A DNA stretch of 64,000 bases, taken from contig JAABSX010000010.1 in assembly GCA_011390205.1 (NCBI GenBank), positions 37,508 to 101,507 of the forward strand. The letters are read 5' to 3'. This DNA is from Microscillaceae bacterium (lineage in GTDB: Bacteria; Bacteroidota; Bacteroidia; Cytophagales; Microscillaceae). The notes beneath the pieces are model-generated. The model was not told where the DNA came from. It saw only the letters and a list, made by a program, of their open reading frames with translations, and searched no databases. Positions 17,687 through 24,754 of this stretch are shown here, piece after piece (the first letter of the stretch is position 1; each line of letters begins with the position of its first letter). The position numbers and the translations under genes were made by a program.

Positions 17687-17993
17687 AGTAGATACTTTTT
17701 GAATAATTGATAGCTAAATAACTTGGTAAAATAAAAGCTATTCTATTTTTTATAAAACAAACTATAAAAGTAAAACTTGTAAGGGGAGAGGTAGGAGCAA
17801 ACAAGAAATAACCCACCACAAACAAATTTACTTTTTACTAAAAGGAACAAGGTCACTCAGAGCAACCCTATACCTAGTAAAAATCGGGTAAATTATTAAT
17901 TGAACCTACATTCTACATATGAAAGTACTCGATAGTCAAATATTATTTTTGTTTTTGAGTACTTTCAAAGTTACAAGATTTGTTTAGAGTTAG
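17687..17993. other. Non-coding spacer between precursor 2 and the exported TPR-like gene
   Basis: AT-rich spacer without a credible gene. Its main feature is a perfect 10-base inverted repeat, GAAAGTACTC (17921-17930) and GAGTACTTTC (17957-17966), separated by 26 bases and lying just downstream of precursor 2 on the minus strand. No T-tract follows directly, so it may be a weak terminator, mRNA-protecting stem or protein site. No -7 box of the TAnnTTTG type stood out before the TPR-like gene. Confidence 0.45.
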
Positions 17994-18254
17994 TTAATTA
18001 CCTAAAATAGTAGTCTCTGTACCCATATCTGCAGCAGCATCATCGCTACATCCTTCCCAACACCACATCATAATTTGATTTGTCGTATCATCTCTTTCAT
18101 CAAGTTTAGCTGGACCATTTTGTGGTTTTTCTGGGTGGATTGCTCCAGTTGTACGGCTAACACCAATAACTTTTGCCATTTGAATTTTAGAGATTTCAAA
18201 CCCCTCAAACTTAGCAAATAAATCATCATTGATTTTTTCTAGATTCTTGTTCAT
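17994..18254 (-). CDS. RiPP-type precursor peptide 2 (leader without Gly-Gly)
   Basis: An 86-residue peptide sharing its leader with precursor 1 (MNKNLEKINDDLFAKF identical), but at the processing position it reads VIGVSRT where precursor 1 has VRGGNDL. The remaining 55 residues are unrelated to core 1. They contain Thr pairs (TTGAI, TTNQ, TETT), lysines, several acidic clusters (DERDD, SDDAAAD) and a WCWEGC segment. Thr/Ser/Lys next to Asp/Glu clusters is what graspetide maturases use, so this is the best candidate substrate for the ATP-grasp enzyme. It is the first gene of the minus-strand island. Confidence 0.68.
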   Translation of the reverse strand: MNKNLEKINDDLFAKFEGFEISKIQMAKVIGVSRTTGAIHPEKPQNGPAKLDERDDTTNQIMMWCWEGCSDDAAADMGTETTILGN

Positions 18255-18389
18255 TGTTTTAAGAATTAAATTTGTAAATAAATTAAAAGTAGTAAATCAA
18301 CGAAATGCCTGCGCAGGTAGAAGGATATTCCCATTTAGCTCATCTACTTGTTACAAATTTACTAAAAAAATAGAATCCAAAGCTTTTTT
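18190..18389. repeat. Duplicated leader-plus-5'-region cassette, copy 2
   Basis: About 200 bases nearly identical to 15151-15353, covering the leader codons and about 135 bases upstream of precursor 2. It includes a perfect palindrome CCTGCGCAGG at 18308-18317 in the untranslated leader. The match ends abruptly at 18389, after which the two loci differ completely. Confidence 0.85.
18354..18381 (-). promoter_or_regulatory. Candidate promoter of precursor 2
   Basis: On the minus strand TAAATTTG (18361-18354) is a perfect match to the Bacteroidota -7 box TAnnTTTG. TTTG at 18381-18378 could be the -33 box, though the 16-base gap is short of the usual 19-23. Transcription would start about 90 bases before the precursor ATG, giving a long leader that contains the CCTGCGCAGG palindrome. 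Confidence 0.45.
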
Positions 18390-18391
18390 CA

Positions 18392-18424
18392 TAGCCCTGA
18401 CAAGGTTCGAAATTTTGTCAGAGT
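18392..18424. repeat. Imperfect palindrome centred on TTCGAA
   Basis: The sequence AGCCCTGACAAGG-TTCGAA-ATTTTGTCAGAGTT reads nearly the same on both strands, with arms CTGACAA and TTGTCAG. It lies between the precursor promoter and repeat copy B, in non-coding DNA. It looks like a single REP-type unit or a protein-binding palindrome. Confidence 0.4.
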
Positions 18425-18452
18425 TCAAAAATAATAACCAATGCCTAATACT

Positions 18453-18482
18453 ACACCTTCAGATACTTTCAGTATGACAGTG
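18453..18482. repeat. Interspersed element, copy B (right end only)
   Basis: Thirty bases (TACACCTTCAGATAC...ATGACAGT) are identical to the right end of copy A at 10823-10852. The left half of the element is missing. It marks the outer edge of the precursor island, just upstream of the Uma2 gene. Confidence 0.65.
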
Positions 18483-18569
18483 AAGATGTGAGATAGTTTT
18501 ACTTGTTTTTCGTATATTTGCTAAGAATCAATGACTGATTCCCCTCTTAGGAGGCTTAAAACAAAAGTT

Positions 18570-19172
18570 ATGAAATACATCATCGACATCTCAGATTTAG
18601 ACCTCAATGGCACTTATACATACTCCGATTACCTCACTTGGCGTTTTGAGCAAAGTGTAGAGTTGATTAAAGGAAAAATATTCAAAATGTCGCCTGCTCC
18701 GAGTGTGAGACATCAGAGAATATCAGGAAAATTATATGGAAATCTGTTTCAGTCTTTTAGAAATAAACCTTGTGATTTGTTCTCTGCCCCTTTTGATGTG
18801 CGCTTGCTAGACGTAAAGAAATCTAGCAAAGCCAACAAAGATGTCTATACTGTAGTGCAGCCCGATATTTCTGTGATTTGTGATAAGACGAAACTAGACG
18901 AGCAGGGCTGCATAGGTGCACCCGATTTGATTATCGAAATCCTCTCCCCTGGCAATTCCAAAAAAGAAATGAAAACCAAATATGCCCTTTACGAAGAAAG
19001 CGGTGTATTGGAGTATTGGGTGGTCTATCCCTCAGAGCAGACTTTATTACAGTTTGTCTTGAATGAAGATGAAAAGTATGTCCTCAAAAGTGCTTTTGCT
19101 GAAGATGAAGTTTTTTATGCGCATATTTTCCCTGAACTAAGCATAGATTTGGCGGAGATTTTTGCGGAGTAA
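18570..19172 (+). CDS. Uma2 family (DUF820) putative endonuclease
   Basis: A 200-residue protein of the Uma2 group, which shares the PD-(D/E)xK nuclease fold. Start taken at the ATG at 18570; an upstream ATG at 18531 is less likely. Visible family elements are YLTWR...VELIKGKIFKMSPAPS at the N-terminus, PDISVICD, then APDLIIEILSPGNSKKEMKTK with the acidic residues and a lysine expected in the active site, followed by YWVVYPSE. Uma2 proteins are abundant in cyanobacteria and some Cytophagales and often scattered singly; their role is unknown. It is flanked on both sides by copies of the interspersed repeat. Confidence 0.85.
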   Translation: MKYIIDISDLDLNGTYTYSDYLTWRFEQSVELIKGKIFKMSPAPSVRHQRISGKLYGNLFQSFRNKPCDLFSAPFDVRLLDVKKSSKANKDVYTVVQPDISVICDKTKLDEQGCIGAPDLIIEILSPGNSKKEMKTKYALYEESGVLEYWVVYPSEQTLLQFVLNEDEKYVLKSAFAEDEVFYAHIFPELSIDLAEIFAE

Positions 19173-19209
19173 GAAGCCCACTAGCCCCCGAAGGGCGAAC
19201 TCTTTTGTA

Positions 19210-19280
19210 CTGTCATTCCATAGAAATCTGCTGTACTGCGTAGCCATCAACTCATCTTCGGACTCTTCACAGAATGACAG
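19210..19280. repeat. Interspersed inverted-repeat element, copy C
   Basis: A 71-base element with 9-base inverted ends CTGTCATTC (19210-19218) and GAATGACAG (19272-19280), framed by TTTGTA and TACAAA. The interior AAATCTGCTGTACTGCGTAGCC matches the copies at 10773 and 13137, while the right half differs from copy A. It occupies the spacer between the Uma2 gene and speD. Confidence 0.75.
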
Positions 19281-19434
19281 GAAGCAATACAAACATAGGC
19301 TTGGGTAGGAATAAATAATCACCTGAATTGAACAAAATCACAAAAAAAAATGTATTATAATTGCAAATCTGGATTTAATACTCCATTTTCGCACACTTTT
19401 TTCAAAAACTAACATTTTAAATTTAAAATTGCCA

Positions 19435-19836
19435 ATGAAAGCTTTAGGTAACCACATTTTAGTTGAGTTTTATAGCTGCGATGCCGATATCTTAAACAAC
19501 GTTAAATTCATCGAGGATTCGATGGTAGAAGCGACTATTTTGAGTGGAGCAACGGTAGTAGGTAGTCATTTTCATACCTTTAACCCTCATGGGGTAAGTG
19601 GCGTGGTGATTATTGCTGAATCTCATCTATCTATCCATACTTGGCCCGAATACGGCTATGCTGCGGTAGATATTTTTACTTGTGGTGAAACTATTGATGC
19701 AGGCAAAGCCTTCCAACATCTCAAAGATAGCTTTAAGGCAGGACATACTGCTACTATCGAAATGAAACGTGGGCAACTGCACGACATTCAGGGAGATTTA
19801 CACCACAAACCAATGCCTACGGCTGCCAAAGCCTAA
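19435..19836 (+). CDS. speD: S-adenosylmethionine decarboxylase proenzyme
   Basis: Makes decarboxylated S-adenosylmethionine, the aminopropyl donor for spermidine. It is the short prokaryotic class, 133 residues. Self-cleavage between Glu62 and Ser63 in [12 protein letters not shown] would generate the pyruvoyl cofactor; His68 and Cys83 (FTCGE) are the conserved processing and catalytic residues. The ATG at 19435 places the serine at position 63 as in well-studied homologues; a TTG two codons upstream is less likely. speE starts 8 bases after the stop, so the two form an operon. Confidence 0.96.
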   Translation: MKALGNHILVEFYSCDADILNNVKFIEDSMVEATILSGATVVGSHFHTFNPHGVSGVVIIAESHLSIHTWPEYGYAAVDIFTCGETIDAGKAFQHLKDSFKAGHTATIEMKRGQLHDIQGDLHHKPMPTAAKA

Positions 19837-19844
19837 CCTGAGTC

Positions 19845-20699
19845 ATGGAAAAGTGGTTTAACGAAATCATCGACGAAAACGTTTTTGATATTGGTGCACG
19901 CACTTCTATCAAAATCGGGAAGACCTTATTTGAAGGTCAGAGTGAGTATCAAAAGTTAGAGATTGTCGAGACCCCCAAGTTTGGGCGAATGATGATTCTT
20001 GATGACTGTGTGATGCTCACAGACGCACACGAATATGCCTATCACGAGATGATGGCTCACGTACCCATGTTTGCACACCCTAAGCCTGAGCAAGTGCTCA
20101 TTATTGGGGGGGGTGATGGAGGCACTTCCAGAGAAGTACTGAGACACGAAAGCGTCAAACGCTGTGTGATGGTAGAGATAGACGGACTGGTAGTAGAGAA
20201 ATCTCGAGAGTTTTTCCCTGCACTTACTACAGGGCTAGATGACCCACGCATGGAGCTACGCATAGAAGATGGCGTAAAATACATGGAAGATAAAGTAGAT
20301 ACTTTTGACATCATCATGGTAGATTCTACTGACCCCGTGGGCCCTGCCGAAGGCTTATTTTCAAAAGATTTTTACAAGAAAGTATATGCGGCTCTGAAGC
20401 CTGGCGGCATCGTAGTAGCACAAGCAGAAAGCCCGTATTATTTCCAAAAAACCCAAAGAGAACTTTTTGAGGTATTGCGTGAAGTATATCCTTATACGGC
20501 TTTGTATCTATCAGCGATTCCATTTTACCCTAGCGGTACTTGGTCATTTGCTTTTGCTTCTAAGCAACATCGTGAAGACTCTCAGCCCCGCTGGGAAGAT
20601 ATGAAAGCCATGGCTCTGGAGTTGGAATACTTTAACCCTGAGATTTATAAGGCTTGTTTTGCCTTGCCTAATTTTGTAAAAAGAAACTTACAATTTTAA
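19845..20699 (+). CDS. speE: Spermidine synthase
   Basis: Transfers the aminopropyl group from decarboxylated S-adenosylmethionine to putrescine in the cytoplasm. The 284-residue protein has the N-terminal beta domain and a Rossmann-like methyltransferase-type core. The nucleotide loop IIGGGDGGTSREVLRH is at about residues 87-102, the catalytic-loop DSTDPVGPAEGLF near residue 160, and YPSGTWSFAFAS towards the end. Length and motifs are normal. It directly follows speD, and a strong terminator ends the unit. Confidence 0.96.
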   Translation: MEKWFNEIIDENVFDIGARTSIKIGKTLFEGQSEYQKLEIVETPKFGRMMILDDCVMLTDAHEYAYHEMMAHVPMFAHPKPEQVLIIGGGDGGTSREVLRHESVKRCVMVEIDGLVVEKSREFFPALTTGLDDPRMELRIEDGVKYMEDKVDTFDIIMVDSTDPVGPAEGLFSKDFYKKVYAALKPGGIVVAQAESPYYFQKTQRELFEVLREVYPYTALYLSAIPFYPSGTWSFAFASKQHREDSQPRWEDMKAMALELEYFNPEIYKACFALPNFVKRNLQF

Positions 20700-20717
20700 G
20701 CAAAGATAGTTTACAAT

Positions 20718-20756
20718 AAAAAAGAGGACTTTGCTTAGAGTGAAGTTCTCTTTTTT
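20718..20756 (+). terminator. Terminator of speD-speE
   Basis: A 14-base-pair stem (20718-20731 with 20743-20756, one G-U pair) whose 3' arm ends in six T. It lies 19 bases after the speE stop. Confidence 0.8.
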
Positions 20757-20780
20757 CTAAAAATTAATCCCTAATTAGCT

Positions 20781-20803
20781 AGTTTGGATTTGTAATCCTG
20801 ACT
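20781..20803 (+). repeat. REP-like hairpin flanking the transposase remnant, left copy
   Basis: AGTTTGGATTTGTAATCCTGACT is a degenerate copy, in the opposite orientation, of the REP-like hairpin at 21323-21346. The arms GGATT/AATCC still pair around TGT. The two copies bracket the broken tyrosine transposase, the arrangement expected of a REP-associated transposase (RAYT) and its targets. Confidence 0.5.
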
Positions 20804-20888
20804 CCAGATCCTTAGATTTTTAGTGCAGTCAATTGATATTTTATAATTCAGCAAAGGGAGATTTTCAAAAAATATATAAGTTGTAAAA

Positions 20889-20921
20889 AGACGTGCCACT
20901 TTTTTAAAAAGTGGCACGTCT
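20889..20921. repeat. Perfect 33-base palindrome
   Basis: AGACGTGCCACTTTTT and its exact reverse complement are separated by a single T. Folded RNA would form a stem of about 14 pairs with a tiny loop. It could be a bidirectional terminator, since each strand has a T-run inside the arm but none after it, or part of the mobile-element remnant. Confidence 0.7.
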
Positions 20922-20939
20922 ATATGATGCTACTCATTA

Positions 20940-21286
20940 TTAAAAATTAACTGATTGCACTATTAATCTAAATAAAGCACCTCTAAGGCCTAATTTCATT
21001 GATTTTCTGAATTGTTTTGACTACTTTTTTGAGGTGAATTTCTTGAAATCTTACATAATGTCTGCAAGGTGAAAGCCTTCTTTTGCTGAAGAAATCAAAT
21101 GCAAATGGCTGGGCATCAGGCACCAAGCATAGATATTTAGTCCTTTGGCTTTTTAGCAATAGGGGTTAATGAAGTGACAATTTCATCCGCTAATTCTGCC
21201 CTAGTAAAGACATCTATCCAATTTACGACTGTGGTAGTCAGGAAATAGGTATCCTGTTGGTCTGTAATTTTGTATTTAAAAGCTAT
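20940..21286 (-). pseudogene. REP-associated tyrosine transposase (RAYT, IS200-like) remnant
   Basis: On the minus strand the degenerate frame reads KYKITDQQDTYFLTTTVVNW..., then after a frameshift NIYAWCLMPSHLHLI, then HLADIM-stop-DFKKFTSKK. These match the N-terminal half of Y1 transposases of the RAYT group, whose 'CLMxNHxHLI' motif carries the metal-binding HUH pair (here SHLH). At least one frameshift and two in-frame stops break it. The C-terminal part with the catalytic tyrosine is missing. It is clearly inactive and flanked by two REP-like hairpins. Confidence 0.75.
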
Positions 21287-21322
21287 TTTATTTTTTATTA
21301 GATTATAAATCTTTTGCTCTAG

Positions 21323-21346
21323 AGTCGGGATTGCAAATCCCCGACT
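21323..21346 (-). repeat. REP-like hairpin flanking the transposase remnant, right copy
   Basis: On the minus strand AGTCGGGGATTTGCAATCCCGACT forms a near-perfect stem with a small loop and one extra G. It lies just upstream of the RAYT remnant, where such enzymes keep their recognition hairpins. Confidence 0.65.
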
Positions 21347-21383
21347 AGCGGTATAACTCTGTCATGTACTCATATCTACATCA

Positions 21384-22694
21384 CTAAGCCGAAGCAACAT
21401 AAGCCTCTATCCCTGTCTTGATTCTACTAAAAGTATCTCTCAGCATTTCTTCATTCTCTTCTAAAAGAGTAACTCTAAACCCCTGTAAATCAGAGCAAAA
21501 GGAAGAAATAGGTACTACACAAACCCCATAAGCTGCCAAAAGATAATACACAAAACGCTTATCTAAGGCTATATTTTCTTCCATGAGCCACTGAGTCTCT
21601 AGTATGTGCTGCACCTGTGGATTAGGGATGTGTAAATACTGTCCTGGGCGAAGCATACCCTCCTTAAACACAATGGTATTGTAAAAAGCCCCATAAGTTT
21701 CATTGAATTTAATGGCAGCTACAGGGCTAAGGATTTGCCTGATAATCTCACTTCTCCGCCCTATTTTTTGATTCTCTGCCTCACGATAGGGGAGGAAGCG
21801 AGGGTCTTGCTTGATGAGGGGCAGGGCAAGTTGAGGAAGTTTGGTAGCACAGACCTCTATCATCTTGGCATTGTCTAGGGTCTCGCAGAGTTTGTTAAAT
21901 TCTGCGTCTTGATTTCTGTTATAAAACTCTACCCAGCCACACCTAGCCCCAGGCCAAGGCAATTCTTTTGACATTCCTCTCATGGCGATGCCAGGCACAT
22001 CTTCTATGACTTCGGCAAGGGCAAGCGGCCGGACACCATTGTAAGTAACATTGATATAAATCTCATCACAAATCAAGAAAAGATTAAACTCTCGGGCAAG
22101 ATTAACGATTCGGCGCAGAATCTCAGGCGGATAGACCATGCCCGTGGGGTTATCAGGGTTGATAATCAGGATACCTACAATATTGGGGTTATAGCGGACT
22201 TTATTGTACAAATCTTCCATATCAGGATACCAGCGATTGTCAGGGTCAAGGCGGTAAGTAAGGGGCTGATGATTGGCGTGGGCTGCCTCAGCCGAAGAGT
22301 GTGTAGAGTAAGCAGGTGAAGGGCCTATGATGCGAGAAGTAGGTCTGATATACTGATAGACCTTAGCGATGGCATCTCCCAAACCATTAAAAAACAAAAT
22401 ATCTTCTTCACTGATTTGTACTCCCCCTAGTGCGTTGGTCTGTGCTGCCAGAAACTGTCTGGTTTCTAATACTCCCTTAGAATGACAATACCCATAAGTA
22501 TCATTCTCTTGTACGAGTTGGGTGATAATTTCTTTCATCCAATCAGGCACATAGTTGTTTTTTTGGATGGGGTCGCCTATATTTTCCCAAAAAACGGGCA
22601 AGCCCAGTGCTTGGATTTGATGGGCTTTTTTGACGATGCCCCTGATTTCGTAGCTTAATTCGCTGGCACCTGCTTGTAAAAGAGCTTGTCGCAT
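21384..22694 (-). CDS. PLP-dependent class I/II aminotransferase
   Basis: A 436-residue cytoplasmic fold-type I aminotransferase. Recognisable elements are the nucleotide-like FNGLGDAI segment, the cofactor-binding INPDNPTGMVY, the aspartate in LFLICDEIY that contacts the pyridine nitrogen, the Schiff-base lysine in GMSKELPWPGARCGW, and the substrate-binding arginine near GFRVTLLEE. The family includes alanine/aspartate-type aminotransferases; the exact donor and acceptor cannot be read. The lysine motif is less standard than the usual 'SKxxxxxGxRxG' because of the Pro-Trp-Pro. It is monocistronic with a 430-base spacer upstream. Confidence 0.88.
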   Translation of the reverse strand: MRQALLQAGASELSYEIRGIVKKAHQIQALGLPVFWENIGDPIQKNNYVPDWMKEIITQLVQENDTYGYCHSKGVLETRQFLAAQTNALGGVQISEEDILFFNGLGDAIAKVYQYIRPTSRIIGPSPAYSTHSSAEAAHANHQPLTYRLDPDNRWYPDMEDLYNKVRYNPNIVGILIINPDNPTGMVYPPEILRRIVNLAREFNLFLICDEIYINVTYNGVRPLALAEVIEDVPGIAMRGMSKELPWPGARCGWVEFYNRNQDAEFNKLCETLDNAKMIEVCATKLPQLALPLIKQDPRFLPYREAENQKIGRRSEIIRQILSPVAAIKFNETYGAFYNTIVFKEGMLRPGQYLHIPNPQVQHILETQWLMEENIALDKRFVYYLLAAYGVCVVPISSFCSDLQGFRVTLLEENEEMLRDTFSRIKTGIEAYVASA

Positions 22695-23125
22695 GGAGTA
22701 TCTGATTATTTTTTGACCTTATTTAAGACTTCAAAACTACAGCTTATTCTCAAAGAAATAAAAAAATAGACAAGATTATGTGTATCACGCCCTGTTTCGG
22801 GCAGTCTGTATTTTGTTGCTTTTGAAAAGACCTTTTAGCACATTCAGTAATGTAGAGATAAATTTGTGATTATACAAGAAAACAAGCACTCACTAGCTTG
22901 GGGGCTTATTCTTGGTTTTTTAGTATAAAGATACTGTTTTTTGGGTGTAGAATCTACACTGACTTAGAAAATTCATAGGATATGCCCTCTAAATATACTT
23001 AGATAATTAGATGATAAAAAGAAGTTTTTAGAATAATCTAAGAAAACAGAAAAAAATAAATTGTCGAGGCAACGATTTATCTGTTTTTTATGTCATGGAT
23101 TTTATTAATCCTCAAAATAATGACT
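22695..23125. other. Intergenic region with no recognised element
   Basis: AT-rich spacer between the divergently placed aminotransferase and small-protein genes. It presumably holds both promoters. I see only a short GCCC/GGGC hairpin near 22788-22801, and no RNA gene, repeat or convincing TAnnTTTG box. Confidence 0.3.
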
Positions 23126-23296
23126 ATGAAAAATTCACTTTTTAATTCTCAACTTCTAAACAGCCCTCAACAAAATTATCTGGCTGGATGGCAGTTGGCA
23201 CTGCAAAATTACCAAACAGCACTTCAAGAGTTTCAGCAGATAACGCCAAAACCCAAGTCCAAATACAAAATCTTAAAATTCAAGAAAAGCAAATGA
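23126..23296 (+). CDS. Small basic protein followed by a terminator
   Basis: A 56-residue reading frame from the ATG at 23126 (in-frame ATGs at 23090 and 23120 are alternatives). The N-terminal part is rich in Asn, Gln and Leu and could form an amphipathic helix (YLAGWQLALQNYQTALQEF), and the C-terminus is strongly lysine-rich (KYKILKFKKSK). I do not recognise a family. A good Rho-independent terminator 10 bases after the stop supports that this region is a transcribed unit; it could also be an RNA gene. Confidence 0.45.
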   Translation: MKNSLFNSQLLNSPQQNYLAGWQLALQNYQTALQEFQQITPKPKSKYKILKFKKSK

Positions 23297-23305
23297 TTAC
23301 TTAAC

Positions 23306-23336
23306 AAAGGCAAATCCCAACACGATTTGCTTTTTT
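23306..23336 (+). terminator. Terminator after the small basic protein gene
   Basis: Stem GCAAATC (23310-23316) with GATTTGC (23324-23330), extended by A-T and G-U pairs, followed by six T. Confidence 0.7.
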
Positions 23337-23426
23337 GTATTTCTACAAAGCCTGAGTTATTCCCAGCAAATCTCGATTTTACCCATCTCTACAAGTTCAC
23401 CTTTTTCTTGATTCGTGTTTATTCTT

Positions 23427-24131
23427 TTATCTGTCAGGTTTCTTTTGATGAGGAGATGCATAAATCTGATAAGGCAAATCCTCAAACTCAAATGCTGCTT
23501 TCTCTTGACCTTCTATCCAAATTTTAGTGAGGTAAATTCCATTCATAATATCTGTCGGAAACCAAGCTCGCTCCAAAGGCACTAAGATAAATAGCCCTTG
23601 GGCATCGCCTGCTGCACAGAAGCTTTTTAGGTTGCTAATTTGGCTATAAATTGGAATTTTTAGGGAAACACTCAGCCTCTCATAAAAATCTTTGATACTT
23701 GGTACGGGCAGTCCTATCTCGCTAATTTCTATGATTTGGTGGATAGAAAAATCTTCCTCAGAAGCATTGCTCAAGTCATGCCTTGCAATAAATTCTAGCA
23801 CATTGCCCGCAGGATCTAAAAAATACAGTGCATGTGCATTCCAATTCGGGAAATCAATGACTTCCTCTCCTTCAAAATCACAGAGTTGAATATCTTTACT
23901 CTTAAGCCAATCTTTGGCGGATTCTAGTTGATTATGCGCAATATTAAAAGCAAAGTGATATTTGGCTTGCGAGCCTTCTTTCTTTCTAAATTTAAGTATA
24001 GATGCACCTGCTTGGCAAGCAAAAAACGCATCTTCTTGGCGGTCTAGTATCGAAAAACCCAGTAATTGCGTGTAAAAAGTCTCTAATTCATACATAAGAG
24101 GACTTTCTAGTTCTATTTGTTTGATTTTCAT
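23427..24131 (-). CDS. VOC family (glyoxalase/dioxygenase fold) protein
   Basis: A 234-residue cytoplasmic protein made of two vicinal-oxygen-chelate units. The first shows the beta-alpha-beta-beta-beta pattern (LETFYTQLLGFSIL..., then ALYFLDPAGNVLEFIARHD, about residues 15-120). The second, at about 125-225, is more degenerate. FYTQLLGF and DPAGNVLEF are the standard signatures and the glutamate of the latter is a likely metal ligand. Substrate unknown. It is divergently placed from the exported pair that follows. Confidence 0.85.
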   Translation of the reverse strand: MKIKQIELESPLMYELETFYTQLLGFSILDRQEDAFFACQAGASILKFRKKEGSQAKYHFAFNIAHNQLESAKDWLKSKDIQLCDFEGEEVIDFPNWNAHALYFLDPAGNVLEFIARHDLSNASEEDFSIHQIIEISEIGLPVPSIKDFYERLSVSLKIPIYSQISNLKSFCAAGDAQGLFILVPLERAWFPTDIMNGIYLTKIWIEGQEKAAFEFEDLPYQIYASPHQKKPDR

Positions 24132-24207
24132 ACGCTTAATTTACAACTTAGCATACAAAATAAAAAATGAACGCTAATTTTATTCTAAAACCTAAAATTT
24201 CACCAAA

Positions 24208-24729
24208 ATGAAACAATTAAACCATATCACTTTATGTCTGTTTCTTTGTCTGCTTGGGGGGCTTCAGCTCACAACAGCACAAGTAACTTATGATACCCAA
24301 AACACACCCACAGCCCAAGAAAAAGTGATGGATGAAAGTATCAGGGCTTGTACCGAAGGAGAGTTAGGAGCAAATTTTGAACTTTCAGAGTGGACAGCCC
24401 AGCTCCATTACCACACTCGTAAGATGATTCAGCGGCTCAGTTCGGAATATGTCAGTGCCATAGCTGCTCAGAAACCAAAGGTAATATTCTTACACCAGAT
24501 TCTAGCCGAATGCCCTGAACTTGCTGAGATAAAGGCTGAAATAGAGGGGATTCACAAGATTTTTGATAAAAAAATTATCTATCAAAAAGAAAGTACAAGT
24601 GCTGGATTATTTGATGATGAAGAGATACAAGCCAAAATGGACAAGGGAGATGCAGAAGATTTACTAAAAAAATTAGAGAAAATTCAGAAAAAATTGAATA
24701 TCACACGTTATATCATTCGTATCCAATAA
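24208..24729 (+). CDS. Small exported protein, first of a tandem pair
   Basis: A 173-residue protein with a signal peptide ending near LTTAQV. The mature part is helical and charged with two cysteines, no recognised domain, and a C-terminal KKLEKIQKKLN helix. The next gene, 25 bases downstream, encodes a protein of the same size and layout (signal peptide, conserved cysteine-containing helices, acidic stretch near residue 135, basic C-terminal helix), which suggests an old duplication. The pair is probably one operon; function unknown. Confidence 0.7.
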   Translation: MKQLNHITLCLFLCLLGGLQLTTAQVTYDTQNTPTAQEKVMDESIRACTEGELGANFELSEWTAQLHYHTRKMIQRLSSEYVSAIAAQKPKVIFLHQILAECPELAEIKAEIEGIHKIFDKKIIYQKESTSAGLFDDEEIQAKMDKGDAEDLLKKLEKIQKKLNITRYIIRIQ

Positions 24730-24754
24730 TTTAAGCCTAAAAATACAAACAATC

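Noticed and set aside
17553..17825. A 90-codon minus-strand frame overlapping the start of the exported TPR-like gene.
   Set aside because: It overlaps the signal-peptide region of a convincing gene in another frame and has the composition of out-of-frame AT-rich DNA.
23327..23527. A 66-codon plus-strand frame beyond the terminator at 23306-23336.
   Set aside because: It starts inside the terminator and overlaps the VOC gene on the other strand.
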